A stretch of DNA of 64,000 nt from Ariolimax columbianus (GCA_036924085.1 JAVGWX010000005.1:100211672-100275671); one strand, 5' to 3'; numbered from the stretch's first letter, positions 10,976 through 22,935 are shown. Numbers and translations are program-made. The notes: generated by a model from the letters alone, not told the origin.

Positions 10976-11680
10976 CAACACACGCGCACACATACACACA
11001 CACACACATTTATTTTCACGTTTAGAAGCAATTTTAAATTTGAATCAGAGCCTGATCGTCTCCTTACCTTCGTGCGGGTATCCTGTGGCATTGTTCATGG
11101 TTATTTGTGAATTTGGGGCGACCAGGAGACTGGACAAGGCCGCGGAAGATGATTGGTTATCTGTAAATATAAATACATATTTGAACAAGTAGGAAATGTG
11201 AATGATTTAGACTATAACAGTTTTATACATAGCTCTAGTCACAGACAAACGTTCATTCAAAGTGAACTTGAATTTCAGTTCAGTTCAGATGCCATTTCCA
11301 CATTGAAGGCCAACTGCAACGGTTCCCCAAAGCGATCCGTCTTTTGCATCGATGGTACATTCTGACAGGATTTTCTCCCTTAATGGTATACTCCCACTTT
11401 CATTATTGCTTTTCTTCTTGCATGCAAGCAGTCTACCCCCAGTATGGATATCAATAATGTACTGTCCTTTGATGTGACCAAACTATCATGTGTCAATTCT
11501 CTTTGCTTCCTTAACGTCTTCAAGACTTACTTGTTTTTTGTCTCTGCAGGACATGAATACCGTTCTTCTGTATATCCACTTTTCATAGGCATCAATGCTT
11601 TTCTACAACTGTTTGATTATTGTCCATGTTTCTACGTCATACAGAAGTGACGAGTTAACACAACACCTGCCACTCTTATT
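10976..11680 (-). pseudogene. possible LINE RT thumb fragment
   Basis: Minus-strand translation near 11530-11650 gives KSIDAYEKWIYRRTVFMSC- and LKTLRKQREL-like stretches. These resemble the YE.W.LRR..RI.W...K.N..VL block C-terminal to LINE reverse transcriptases. Further down, IIDIHTGGRLLACKKKS is compatible with the following glycine/arginine-rich region. Frames change repeatedly. The assignment is tentative. Confidence 0.4.
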
Positions 11681-11706
11681 TCTACAAGCTTTCATTTAAC
11701 TCGATA

Positions 11707-11905
11707 AGAGGGGAATGCGTGGCCTAGTGGTTAAGTGGCATGGCTCACAGCACCAGCCGTTACCCCGGGGAAGCAAACCCTTAGAAAACGCAGGAGGAAG
11801 TAGAACCTTACATAAAATGCATGCTGAAGTCGGATGCACTGGGCCGACAGGTGCAAAAATAAAAAACCACAGTGCAACGCACACCGCCTTGGGGATTAGA
11901 GAAAA
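11707..11905 (+). mobile_element. possible tRNA-derived SINE
   Basis: TGGCCTAGTGGTTAAG at about 11722 is a good RNA polymerase III A-box context. A weak, diverged B-box-like stretch (AAGCAAACCC) follows at the expected distance. No clear tail or target duplication was seen. Confidence 0.35.
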
Positions 11906-12559
11906 TAAGGCGAACGCAAAGAAAGAAGAACTCGATAAGACAGTAGTCTTTTTGATTGCACTTCTATTTTTCCACAAAACCTTGATAGCTTAATTAAGTG
12001 TACACAGGCTCTAGTAGAACGACCTGTTAATCTATCATATTTTGACGGATCCTGGACAGATCATTGATGAGCTTTTACTAAAAACTGAAATTTTTGAAAA
12101 ATATTTACTTGCATCAACAGCGACATCAAAAACTTCAAATTACATTTAAACAGGCACACGAGTTCATTGAGTTGGAAAATCATGACAACCTGAAGGAAAC
12201 ATTGGCGATGACGCAGATGAATAAATCGACACGAACGATGATCGTTAAAACAAATTAAAGTCTTCAATGAATGTTCACCAACACTAATATATAAACAAAC
12301 AAACAAACAAAAACACACCCACACACTAAAACACACACACGCACACACACACACACATACACACACACACACAAACAGCCGCAAAACGCCCCTACACAAA
12401 TTTCACAAACAAACATCACAATAAACATAATTACACCTCAGCTAGTCCAACAAAAAAAGAAAAAAAAGAAAGAAAATAGCGTTGTTTAAAAAAAGGAAAA
12501 TGTATTTGTTAATCTGTAACGTTACTTGTACGTTCCAATCAACTCTTTGTTATTTCAGA
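11906..12559. other. no recognised gene; CA-rich microsatellite in the middle
   Basis: ACAAACAAAC and (CA)n sequence at about 12290-12410, then an A-rich stretch near 12450. No coding region recognised. Confidence 0.6.
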
Positions 12560-12835
12560 CGTATACCCTGACCAACCAAGACACAAGACCGAAAGATCAC
12601 ATTTGGAGCCTGACCAAAGCACAACAACGAAAGATCACAACATTTAGACCCTGACCAACCAAGACATAAGAACGAAAGATCACATTTGGAGCCTGACCAA
12701 AGCACAAGAACGAAAGATCACAACATTTAGACCCTGACCAACCAAGACACAAGAACGAAAGATCACATTTGGAGCCTGACCAAAGCACAAGAACGAAAAA
12801 TCACAACATTTTGGACCATGACCAAGGCATGAGCA
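12560..12835 (+). repeat. 83-bp minisatellite made of two ~41-bp halves
   Basis: CTGACCAACC anchors at 12568, 12651 and 12734 give an 83-bp period. Each period contains two related halves that both include TGACCAA and ACGAAAGATCACA. Confidence 0.9.
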
Positions 12836-13055
12836 CAAAGATTGCAAAATGTGTTCGGAGTCACTAGAAGTGACAAAATAAGAAATGAAGAAATTTGGCA
12901 GAAAGTGTGAAAGTTGTCATACATGACATATATAGATAGAAAGAGTGAAAGATGGAGAGAATTCAAGGTTTTTGTCATATAACAAGAATGTCTCCAAACC
13001 TGCCCGTCGCTCTCCAGAGCAAGAGACAGACCAAGTTAAATATGTATTGACGGTG
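12836..13055. other. no recognised feature
   Basis: Spacer with GTCACTAGAAGTGACAAAAT, a short inverted repeat (GTCACT / AGTGAC), at about 12860. No gene seen. Confidence 0.4.
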
Positions 13056-13480
13056 TTTATGTTGTACTACAAATGCATGGCTTGTCAGGTGAAATATACT
13101 GACCAAAACTCCATCTCACGTCATGGCTAGGTGAAATATACTGACCAAAACCTCACCTGACGTCAGGGTCAACGAGGAATATAGGTACCAAACCCCATCT
13201 CACGCCAGGGTCACGGAAAACATGCTGATGACGACACCCGCTCACCCACTCCACCCGAGATGCAGTGGAAACATACATACCGAGATCCCACCTAATATGA
13301 TGGTTAGAGGAAATACGTTGCCCTGTCATGTCCAAGTCGTGCTCCTAGAAACAGACCATCTTAAAGCAGCCTGGCCGACAATATTATCCCCACAGTGGTA
13401 AGCCTACTGGGAACAAACGCATTGATCTACCGGTGGTGCAGCCTGGAGAGGTTAAGCACACCTTTGTCAGTTCACAGCAG
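13056..13480 (+). mobile_element. dispersed composite element, copy 2
   Basis: Four or five diverged ~42-bp units with ATACTGACCAAAAC and CACGTCAGGGTCA cores lie at 13060-13330. The body with GCTCCTAGAAACAGACC, CAGCCTGG and TTATCCCCACAGTGGTAAGC lies at 13340-13420. The same order of array then body is seen at 450-1115, 35200-35770 and 52140-52275. Confidence 0.55.
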
Positions 13481-13524
13481 TATATAAGAAGAATAACTGT
13501 ATCCTGCTATCTAAGATATATCGG

Positions 13525-14118
13525 AAAGAGTGAAGAACTAAAACAAATATAGCTTCCATCACACTAACACCAACATCAAGCGGACAGAGAGTAAAGAACT
13601 AAAACAAATACAACTTCCACCAAAACCAACACCAACATCAAGCGGACAGAGAGTGAAGAACTAAAACAAATACAACTTCCACCAAAACCAACACCAACAT
13701 CAAGCGGACAGAGAGTGAAGAACTAAAACAAATATAGCTTCCATCACACTAACAACAACATCAATATCGACAATAGTGAAGAGCTCACCGAATATAGCTT
13801 CCATCACAACTAACAGCAACATCAATATCGACAAGAGTGAAGAACTAAAACAAATACAACTTCCCCCAAAACTAACACCAACATCAAGCGAACAGAGAGT
13901 GAAGAACTAAAACAAATACAACTAACACCAACATCAAGCGGACAGAGAGTGAAGAGCTAAAACAAATACAACTTCCACCAAAACTAACACCAACATCAAG
14001 CGGACCGAGAGTGAAGAACTAAAACAAATACAACATCCACCAAAACTAACATCAAAATCAAACGTACAGAGAGTGAAGAACTAAAACAAATATAGTTTCC
14101 ATCACAACTAACAACAAC
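13525..14118 (+). repeat. 62-bp minisatellite, about 10 copies
   Basis: Units contain AGAGAGTGAAGAACTAAAAC, AAATACAACTTCCACC and CAACACCAACATCAAGCGGAC. Some copies carry internal deletions. The array ends against the 3' end of the LINE that follows. Confidence 0.93.
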
Positions 14119-14234
14119 ATCCTATTTTAAGGTATACAATCTATTAGATTTTTCCCTGTCCATCGTTTTATGTTATCCTCCCACTTGTAGCGATGTTTAC
14201 CGTTGGCACGTCTGTCCTCCAGTCTTTTTTGATG

Positions 14235-15915
14235 TGGCCAAAATATCTGAACTGTCTGACTCTGATTTCGTTCATCAATTACAAAATATCTGAACTGCCT
14301 GACTCTGATTTCGTTCATCAATTACAAAATATCTGAACTGCCTGACTCTGATTTCGTTCATCAATTAGAAAATATCTTAACTGCCTGACTCTGATTTCGT
14401 TCATCAATTACAAAATATCTGAACTGCTTGACTCTGATTTCGTTCATCAATTACAAAATATCTGAACTGCCTGTCTCTGATTTCGTTCATCAATTACAAA
14501 ATATCTGAACTGACTGACTCTGATTTCGTTCATCAATTACAAAATATCTGAACTGCCTGACTCTGATTTCGTTCATCAATTACAAAATATCTGAACTGCC
14601 TGACTCTGATTTCGTTCATCAATTAGAAAATATCTTAACTGCCTGACTCTGATTTCGTTCATCAATTACAAAATATCTGAACTGACTGACTCTGATTTCG
14701 TTCATCAATCACAAAATATCTGAACTGCCTGACTCTGATTTCGTTCATCAATTAGAAAATATCTGAACTGCCTGACTCTGATTTCGTTCATCAATTACAA
14801 AATATCTGAACTGCCTGACTCTGATTTCGTTCATCAATTACAAAATATCTTAATTGCCTGACTCTGATTTCGTTCATCAATTACAAAATATCTGAACTGA
14901 CTGACTCTGATTTCGTTCATCAATTACAAAATATCTGAACTGCCTGACTCTGATTTCGTTCATCAATTAGAAAATATCTGAACTGCCTGACTCTGATTTC
15001 GTTCATCAATTTCAAAATATCTGAACTGCCTGACTCTGATTTCGTTCATCAATTACAAAATATCTGAACTGACTGACTCTGATTTCGTTCATCAATTACA
15101 AAATATCTGAACTGCCTGACTCTGATTTCGTTCATCAATTACAAAATATCTGAACTGCCTGACTCTGATTTCGTTCATCAATTACAAAATATCTGAACTG
15201 CCTGACTCTGATTTCGTTCATCAATTACAAAATATCTGAACTGTCTGACTCTGATTTCGTTCATCAATTACAAAATATCTGAACTGCCTGACTCTGATTT
15301 CGTTCATCAATTAGAAAATATCTGAACTGCCTGACTCTGATTTCGTTCATCAATTACAAAATATCTGAACTGCCTGACTCTGATTTCGTTCATCAATTAG
15401 AAAATATCTTAATTGCCTGACTCTGATTTCGTTCATCAATTACAAAATATCTGAACTGACTGACTCTGATTTCGTTCATCAATTACAAAATATCTGAACT
15501 GCCTGACTCTGATTTCGTTCATCAATTAGAAAATATCTGAACTGCCTGACTCTGATTTCGTTCATCAATTTCAAAATATCTGAACTGCCTGACTCTGATT
15601 TCGTTCATCAATTACAAAATATCTGAACTGACTGACTCTGATTTCGTTCATCAATTACAAAATATCTGAACTGCCTGACTCTGATTTCGTTCATCAATTA
15701 CAAAATATCTGAACTGCCTGACTCTGATTTCGTTCATCAATTACAAAATATCTGAACTGCCTGACTCTGATTTCGTTCATCAATTACAAAATATCTGAAC
15801 TGTCTGACTCTGATTTCGTTCATCAATTACAAAATATCTGAACTGCCTGACTCTGATTTCGTTCATCAATTACACAATATCTGATCTGTCTGACTCTGAT
15901 TTCGTTCATCAATTC
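14235..15915 (-). repeat. 43-bp minisatellite, about 39 copies, inside a LINE frame
   Basis: The unit contains AAAATATCTGAACTGCCTGA, CTCTGATTTCGTTCATCAAT and TAC. The sequences entering and leaving the array are the two sides of one LINE segment (NKEVFEKLMQMELMNEIRVR on one side, RQFRYFGHIKK on the other). The ancestral sequence therefore held a single unit. Because 43 is not a multiple of 3, the frame is broken by the expansion. Blocks of units recur in the same variant order (for example TTAGAAAATATCTTAA variants), suggesting multi-unit duplications. Confidence 0.95.
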
Positions 15916-15919
15916 CATT

Positions 15920-16743
15920 TGCATCAATTTCTCAAAGACCTCTTTGTTTATGTTCTTGTCTGTACAGGAGAGTCATCCCATTCTTCTATATTTCCACACT
16001 TAAAATTCATAAATTCTCTACTCCATCTGACTGTTCACTGTATCTGTTCCTATGCCACACAGAAAAGAAGAGTGCATAACACCTGGCCGCTCTCATTCTT
16101 AATTCTCGAGATACTTGCTTGAATGCCAATCTATGACTCATGGTGGCGAAACTAGATTTGGGCATCTCTTTTCTCTGGTCCATTTCTCATCTGTTATTCC
16201 GCGTTATTATATTTTCAAGATAAGGGAAGAAAAGCTCTTGACATATTTCAGTGCTTGATCGTTCAGTTTTATGTGTAGACTGGATTTCGAGTTTACTTTG
16301 CTAATTGTCATAGTTTTTGTGTTCTCAGTGTTAATATATAATCCATTCACCTGACTTTTGTTCTTTACTGGAGTTACCAATTCCTGTAATTCTTGTTGGC
16401 TTTCAGGCAGCAGAACTGTGTCATCGACATATCAGAGGGTATTTACTGACACTCCAACGATAATGAGGCCAGACAGTTCCTATGTTTGTTTCAACAAATA
16501 TGTTCCGTGTAAATGTTAACCAGACAAGGGCGCAGTACCCATCCCAGCCGCATTCCTACCTTTTAAAACTTCTGTACATGGTGAGTAGTGGCTGCTAGAC
16601 CTTACTATGACAGTTGTTCAAAGCACAGGTTACTAAGTTTCTAATATCTTTCCCATTCATACCTGTATTGTCCAAACACGTAACTAGTTTCACGTACTGG
16701 ACTCTGCCATTGGCCTTTTGTTGTATTTAACGCAGGTGTAGAT
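15920..16743 (-). pseudogene. LINE RT palm and thumb, between the two arrays
   Basis: This is the central part of the LINE described at 14119-17690. Going down the minus strand it encodes, with stops and shifts, GMNGKDIRNLVTCALNNC near 16660-16600, LVNIYTEHIF near 16510, a decayed YADDTVLL region near 16430, NTENTKTMTISKVNSKSS near 16340-16290 and NKEVFEKLMQMELMNEIRVR near 15970-15910. The order is that of RT motifs B to E and the thumb. Confidence 0.75.
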
Positions 16744-17455
16744 GCTTTCTCTTGGTCTATTGTTCTGTTGAAATCAACATGTTCCTGCTTCTCTTGGTCT
16801 ATTGTTCTGTGGAAATCAACATGTTCCTGCTTCTCTTGGTCTATTGTTCTGTTGAAATCAACATGTTCCAGCTTATCTTGGTACATTGTTCTGTTGAAAT
16901 CAACATGTTCCAGCTTATCTTGGTACATTGTTCTGTTGAAATCAACATGTTCCAGCTTATCTTGGTACATTGTTCTGTTGAAATCAACATGTTCCAGCTT
17001 ATCTTGGTACATTGTTCTGTTGAAATCAACATGTTCCAGCTTATCTTGGTCTATTGTTCTGTTGAAATCAACATGTTCCAGCTTATCTTGGTACATTGTT
17101 CTGTTGAAATCAACATGTTCCAGCTTATCTTGGTACATTGTTCTGTTGAAATCAACATGTTCCAGCTTATCTTGGTACATTGTTCTGTTGAAATCAACAT
17201 GTTCCAGCTTATCTTGGTCTATTGTTCTGTTGAAATCAACATGTTCCAGCTTATCTTGGTACATTGTTCTGTTGAAATCAACATGTTCCAGCTTATCTTG
17301 GTCCATTGTTCTGTTGAAATCAACATGTTCCAGCTTATCTTGGTACATTGTTCTTTTGAAATCAACATGTTCCAGCTTATCTTGGTACATTGTTCTGTTG
17401 AAATCAACATGTTCCAGCTTCTCTTGGTCCATTGTTCTGTTGAAATCAACATTAT
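16744..17455 (-). repeat. 42-bp in-frame minisatellite, about 17 copies, at RT motif A
   Basis: Each 42-bp unit (14 codons) encodes YQDKLEHVDFNRTM-like sequence on the minus strand, so the frame stays open for 272 residues. Variants (TACATT, CTATT, CCATT) are interspersed. It lies where motif A of the LINE reverse transcriptase would be, and the flanks are LINE coding sequence. Open frames on the opposite strand are a by-product of the 42-bp period. Confidence 0.93.
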
Positions 17456-17690
17456 CCACATGGTGCTTACCTGTCTAATCTCCGTATAATTCTTTCCTGT
17501 CAAATCGTAATCAATATCTAAATGGTGTGACACCAGGTTGATTGTTCTCAAATCTGAACATTTGGTTGCACGAGTTTGTTTGGGTAGCGTTGTAAAGACA
17601 TATTTAGTCAGGTTGAACGGTATAGATCCTGTAGTGAATACGGCATTACACATATCAGTGATTTTTTTCATTGAGTTCATTCAGAGCTTC

Positions 17691-18408
17691 TGACATGTCT
17701 ATATTGACTGTGTCTATGCATGTTGCTTGAAACTTGCATCTATATTTTATAACTTTCTCAACACTAATCTGGCAATGCTGAGTTCGTCATGATGAAATGT
17801 TCCTGAATTCATGACGTCTGTTGTCCTCGAAAGGTGCACTACCATAGTCTGCTTACAATTTTAATATATATTGCCCGCGAAGCAAGATGTCTCAATAATA
17901 GTCTTTCTGCAGGAGTCTCCTCTGGGCTGGCTCCCCTTCCTCTCTCTTCTCACCTCACTCTGTTTCATTTGACTCTGTCCTACAGTCACACTCCTGCACA
18001 ACTTTCACAAGCGCCCTCATGGTGAGGCCCTTCCATTGCACTTTGGTTGGGCTAGCTTCTGAGGGCGCACAAACCTAGCAAAGGTACATACAGACGCACA
18101 CATGCATCTAAGCACTGGTTTATGCGTCCTGATATCGCCCAATGGACTACGGTCTGGGGTGGAAAATGGCGCGCCTCCGCCAGTAGAAACTAGTGAGGCA
18201 AACATCTAAGCAACAACAACAACATCTCAATAATTGTTCTTTAATGCATCTTCCTACATGAAAACAAAACAAAAATAATGAAACAGAGACGAGTATTCGT
18301 TTGCAAAGAGCGGGCGACCGAGCTGAGTGTATCAACTTCGTTGGTGTCCTGACAGACACCTTCAGATAAGGCGGCCATTGAATGATTCGTCAGGGTTTTA
18401 AGTGAAGG
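17691..18408. other. no recognised feature
   Basis: No gene recognised. The left part may be further decayed LINE sequence upstream of the RT just described. Confidence 0.35.
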
Positions 18409-18687
18409 ATTAAACACACACACACAAAAAGAAGGTTAGGAGTGCTATTATAAAACAATTACACACAAACAGGCACATGCAAACATAAATATACACACAA
18501 AAACAAACAAGCACATACACAAATACACACATAAGCACACTAACACAAACACACACAAGCGTACAAAACACACATAAGCACACTAACACAAACACACACA
18601 AGCGTACAAAACACACAGGCACACACACACATATCTTTTTCAACATATAATAAAAATCTAAACTACTCTAAAAAACAAAAAACAAAC

Positions 18688-18725
<38 letters not shown>

Positions 18726-19066
18726 TTAGGTCCACAGTTAACGGAAAACCAGACCGCTTCCATCACACAAAAATACTCATGTATTTCAACAAGTAATGGA
18801 AATCTAGAATTACTCACATATCTACTTTAACATGTACCTGACATCTAGACTGCATACAATACACACACACATACTATTTCTACACGTTAAATAAAATATA
18901 GAATACGTATAACACACATACATCTAATTTAAAATGGCATCGGAAATCTGGACAGCATCAAGCACGCACGCACCCACGCATTAACACACACACACACTAA
19001 CACACACACATATATTTCAAATGGCAACGGAAATCTAGTCTGCATAAAAAACACACACACACACAT
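18409..19066. repeat. CA-rich simple sequence with ~25-bp irregular units
   Basis: Mixed (CA)n, ACAAAC and AAGCACAC stretches. An imperfect unit GAAATCTAGACTGCAT recurs at about 18805, 18845, 18945 and 19030, and again at 23240 and 23440 on the far side of the LINE cluster. The LINE pile therefore seems to have landed inside a CA-rich array. Confidence 0.8.
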
Positions 19067-19074
19067 TTTTCTTA

Positions 19075-19322
19075 TTCTTCTTCGTTCATACTCAGATCAA
19101 GGTCCTGGTTTCTCTTACAAAGGACACCGTTGTTTGTAAGGCTGTTTTGTTTCCATACAACTTTTGTTTCATACCTGTCTGACGAGGCCAGTATTGTTCT
19201 CTCTCTTCCTGAGTGAGCATGCAGCTTTGTAGGATGTGTTCCACAGTCATTGTGTACTTCCCACAAGGACACTTGTCATCTGTCCCGATCCTCATTTTGT
19301 TGTAAAGATGGCCATTGAGTCT
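19075..19322 (-). pseudogene. LINE A, C-terminal zinc-knuckle end
   Basis: Minus-strand translation gives GHLYNKMRIGTDDKCPCGKY, then TMTVEHILQSCMLTQEE. This is the CxCG...EHiL..C motif found at the C-terminus of RNase H-bearing LINEs, and it is closely like residues 725-765 of the intact frame at 52834-55209. It resumes the frame that breaks off at 20434 after LRTGQNRL. Confidence 0.8.
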
Positions 19323-20434
19323 TTTTCTTCTCCGATCAACTGATGCTATGCTTCCCCAAAACCAGACTGTCTCTCTGGTCTGCACAGGCCGGGCAGTCCT
19401 GCAGAATATGTTCTGGTGTTTGCTCGGGCGCTCCACAATCGCACGTGGCGGTGTCTCTGAGACCCATTTTGTGGAGGTGGGCCTTGAGTCTATGATGTCC
19501 CGTTCTGACTCTGAAGATCTTTGTCTGCCCATCTCTGTCAAGTTTGTCTATGTTGTCATTTTCTAGCTTGTATTCTTTGTGCTGGTCTGTTAGTGCTTTT
19601 TTCACGGATAGTTTGATGAGTGTCTTTGCTCTGTTGGTGGGCAGTCTGCATGTCGCCACTTCCGGCTTTTTCGAGATCAACTGCTTTCTCGTTTCCAGGG
19701 ATCCCATAGTGGGAATTCACTGTAGGACTATGTAGTCTATTTTGTTTGTGGCTTGAGATGGCTTAGAGTACACTCCTAAAGTCTGTTAGAATGACAATTT
19801 TCCTTGTAATTATGTTTTGACTGATACGAATCTGAGTTGCTGCATGAACAGCTCTTGCTTCAGCTCTGAAATTGGTACAGGTCTCTCCTGCTGGTATAGA
19901 GTGATTTTCTATGTGTACGATGTAGATTGCATTGCCTCCACTTTTATTGCTGACCGAGACCGCTCCATCTGTGTACACGTGTGTCCAAGAGTTGCTTGGG
20001 TACTGTCTCTTGAGCTCCTGCAGAACGTGGATTTTTTTGTTCTGTTGCCGACTACTCACTTTCCTTCGTTAACCCTGGAACCTCGAAGATTATTTTGGAC
20101 CTGTCCTGGCTCCGTGTATAAGGTACTGGAATGAGTGCTTTACACATTTTGGTTTAAGGATGTCTGCGTGATTTTATGTGGATTTCTCTTGCCAGATAGT
20201 TGGGTTTTTACTTTGTAGTCTGTTTTTTATTCTCTCTTGAAACTTCTGGTGTAGAGCATGATTAGGTAGTCTCTAATAACTGAGTAAGGGATTTGTATGT
20301 TCTCCTCAATTCTCCTTAATCATTTTTTACAGCTCTGTAATTCAAGTGCTTTTCAATGCCCCAAGAATAATTCTGAGACTCATATTTTGGACTGGGTCTA
20401 GTTTTCCAGTGTTTGTTTTAGCGCCCTTGAGTCT
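19323..20434 (-). mobile_element. 5'-truncated LINE inserted into LINE A
   Basis: From 20434 down the minus strand: a thumb piece with SLRIILGALKSTL, then RNase H with SWTHVYTDGAVSVSNKSGGN (catalytic D in YTDG), NFRAEARAVHAA (E) and IVILTDF (D), at 20060-19780. Next come a linker and RVRTGHHRLKAHLHKMGLRD with CDCGAPEQTPEHILQDCP, at 19530-19390. It ends in GAAGAAAA against 19322. The target-like sequence TTGAGTCT occurs at 19315-19322 and again at 20427-20434, consistent with a target-site duplication. The C-terminal motif differs from LINE A, so it is a separate family. Confidence 0.75.
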
Positions 20435-21900
20435 GTTTTGCCCAGTTCTCAGTTTGAAGATGATGCCTTGCTCTTCTCTAGTTAAGTTAACGTAGCTGTC
20501 TTCTTTTCAGAGGTCGGGGTGTTGATCAGTCCATTTTACAATGAAGTTGACTTTAATTATGGTCATTGTCTCATTATATGTGCTGCTCAGGTCTGTTTGT
20601 AGGGATGCTCCTCCAGACTTTGCTAGTTTATCTGCAGCTTCTTTAATGTTGCAGTGGCTTGTATCCACTGTATGACCAATCTTGGGTGTTCTGTTGAGAC
20701 ATGTGTAAGGGAGAACATACATTGCTCGAGATCTTCATCTTTGTGTTGTTTTAGCGCTGCTAATACTGACACGGCATCACTCAGGATTACTATGTTTTCT
20801 TGGATGATATCTGTATCTTGGATTACAAGCTCAGCCGCGGCCTCCAGTGCCTCTGCTTCTGCACGGAAGTTACTGGAGTACGTTCCCGTTGTTAATAATC
20901 GAGTTTTTTCTTCTCCATTCCTTAGTCTGTAACAGACCCCTCCACCTCCATTGGATGTGACTTTGTTAGATGAGCCATCTGTAAATACGTGTATCCATGT
21001 TTCTGGTAGGTGTACTCTCCTAAGATATTCTTCTGTGATAAATTACCTTTCTGAATCTGTCTGACGGTTATACTCTGCTAAGATATTTTTCTGTGATAGA
21101 TGTCCTTTCTAAATCTGTTCCTTATTCCTTTCATGGTTTCTACCATCTCAGGAGACTTGGCTTTTTTCATGGTAGAATTTGGGATGTTTGTTTTAGATCT
21201 CTAACCACTGCCTGGCTTATGATTTGGTCTGCTCTTGCAAGTTCTTTTCTTTTTTATATGAAATGGTTTCTCTTTAATCTCCCTCTTCCCATGAGATTTA
21301 TCCTGTCATATATTGGGTGATCTGGCATTCGTTTGAACTTCTCCCCCATGCTGAGTGTTTTTGGTCTCTGCGCGTCTCCATAATTTCGATTTTTGCGATG
21401 TTCTCCATTGTTTTGTTTTGGTGATATCCTCATAGCTCCAGTGATGTTATGTATACCTTGGGTTTAAGTTATATTAATTTTTTGGAAGATATTATTTTGT
21501 TGCTGAGGACCATGCTGATATCCCGTATTCTAGCACGGGTCTCACATAACCTGTGTACAGTTTGTTTAACTGCATTGTTGAGCCGCGTATCTTTCTCATC
21601 ATGGCCATTCCGTTCTTAGTTTTGTTGGTGTCTTTTTTTTATCTTGTTTTTTTCATGTGAGCCTTGGGCCTATTGTTATTCCTGGATAAGTTGGACATGT
21701 CAAAGTGGAGAGTCTGGCCATTTACTTTTTGTATCACTTCTTGGAGCTTGGGAGATATGAAGAGGATTGTGTACGTGGTTTTAGTTGCTGTCAACCTCTC
21801 ATTCCTCTAGATCGTGTCCCATTGCGTTGATATGTGCGTAACCCCCCCCCCCCCCCCCCTTTTCAGACTGGCTGTTAAAGTCTACTACGACTATGGTTGC
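20435..21900 (-). pseudogene. LINE A, RT thumb and RNase H
   Basis: Down the minus strand: HMKKTR and NGMAMMRKIRG near 21640-21590, then LYTGYVRPVLEYGISAW near 21560-21510 with a frameshift. Then an RNase H domain: THVFTDGSSNKV with NGGGGVCYRL near 20990-20930, SNFRAEAEALEAAAEL near 20880-20830, IVILSDAVSVLAALKQ near 20790-20750, HCNIKEAADKLAKSGG near 20660-20600 and LRTGQNRL near 20440. All four RNase H blocks are recognisable (D, E, D and the late H/D block), although the gene is disrupted. The closest relative in the window is the intact frame at 52834-55209. Confidence 0.75.
21841..21860. repeat. poly-C tract at a LINE internal deletion
   Basis: A run of about 18 C. On its right the minus strand encodes LINE A endonuclease (VVVDFNSQSEK); on its left it jumps to the thumb region. 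Most of the RT is missing between. Confidence 0.85.
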
Positions 21901-22118
21901 CTGGTCCATACTATTCATGGCTTTTTTGTTGGCGGGCAGTACGTATTATAAATTCTTACTGTCTGATTCGGTAAGGTTATGTCCACCCCTTTTGTTTCGT
22001 CTTCTATGTTTGTTTCACCGCGATTTTCTTTTATGGGAACGCTATTTTTGAGAAGATAAGCACACTGCCATAATGTCCTATCCCTTTTTCTGTTTCTAAG
22101 AATAGACGTCACTGCACT
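21901..22118 (-). pseudogene. LINE A, endonuclease central part
   Basis: Encodes SVPIKENRGETNIEDETKGV, DITLPNQTVRIYNTYCPPTK, then IVVVDFNSQSE. This resembles the middle of AP-type LINE endonucleases, where the GDFNAH.. block supplies catalytic residues (here decayed to VDFNSQS). Confidence 0.75.
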
Positions 22119-22935
22119 CCGGGCATACCCATAGGTGCTCAGTTTCTATCATCAAATGGCGTAAAGTGTGGATGCTGATGGTCCCTGTAGCTCGCTGGTG
22201 GTGCACTCTCCTGCTCCGTCCTCTCATGCGCCCCACTCCGCTCGAACCTCGTATAATATCGAAACTTTGCAGTCTGTAGATTGCTGCTTCATCTATTGCG
22301 GTGTCCTCATCCAGCAGGCGGTCATTGATTGATTTCAAAATATCACTTCTATCCATCACTGATGTGCCCATGATGGGAGCTTGTGAAGCGATAATGTCAG
22401 CTCTTTCATTGCCCTAAACCCCGGCATGAGCAGGATAGTAGATCCATGTCAACCCCTGGAAGTTTGAGGCCTCAACAGCTGATATCCACTCGTACCTAAG
22501 TGATCCCTTCTGTACTTTCTGAAGTACGGCTTGCGCGTCTGTTACGATGACTGCCTTTGTTATAGAAGTCTCAGATATCCATTTCAGTGCTGAGGTTACT
22601 GCTTCTGTCTCCATTCTCATACTGGAGGTTGTTGATATGTATGCCCTACTGCGCTCAGCCACGACCTCTCCTCTCACTCTAGCCGAGAAACACCCAGGCT
22701 GATGTCCCACTGCGCACGACTGACTCGTCGGTGTATATGACAGCGTCACTCTCCTGAGTGTTCTCAGTTATCAGCTGATTTACCTCGTGCTCTGCTCTCC
22801 CGTTGCTCCGTTCTCTGCATTCCTTCCCTATGGTTGTGATGACTCTCTGGTACTCTATCATTCTATCACCAGTGTGAACCCATTCTTCCCCTTTGGCTAT
22901 ATCCTATGGCATATCCCTATCAAGGCTATGGGTTT
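22119..22935 (-). pseudogene. RNase H fragment of a second LINE family inside LINE A
   Basis: Minus-strand translation from 22870 gives MIEYQRVITTIGKECRERSN, then AVIYTDESVVRSGTSAWVF (RNase H first aspartate), SSMRMETEAVTSALKWI (glutamate), AVIVTDAQAVLQKVQKG (second aspartate) and YYPAHAGV with DRSDILKSINDRLLDED. It ends in TETEHLWVCPEC-like sequence near 22120. It splits the endonuclease of LINE A. The insertion reading is inference from the order of parts. Confidence 0.65.

Larger units (their letters stand above)
14119..17690 (-). mobile_element. LINE retrotransposon remnant with two internal arrays
   Basis: Read on the minus strand. 17680-17460 encodes MKKITDMCNAVFTTGSIP, LPKQTRATKCSDLRTINLVS, the RT region just before motif A. 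16744-17455 is a 42-bp array whose unit encodes VDFNRT, resembling the VDF.KAFD of motif A. 16740-16550 gives GMNGKDIRNLV. 16540-16400 gives decayed LVNIYTEHIF and a YADD-like block. 16330-16270 gives NTENTKTMTISKVNSKSS. 15960-15920 encodes NKEVFEKLMQMELMNEIRVR, then a 43-bp array (14235-15915). After it comes FRYFGHIKK and, after a frame change, RRANGKHRYKWEDNIKRWTG (14140-14240). This is one retrotransposon read in order, dead, with two minisatellites grown from its own coding sequence. Confidence 0.8.

Noticed and set aside
10697..11009. Tyr-Ile repeat frames
   Set aside because: Translation of (TA)n microsatellites.
16752..17489. Plus-strand open frames of about 240 residues
   Set aside because: They are the antisense of a 42-bp repeat inside a minus-strand LINE.
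19315..19735. Plus-strand open frames of 83 and 63 residues
   Set aside because: They are antisense to the LINE zinc-knuckle and RNase H linker, which are recognised on the minus strand.
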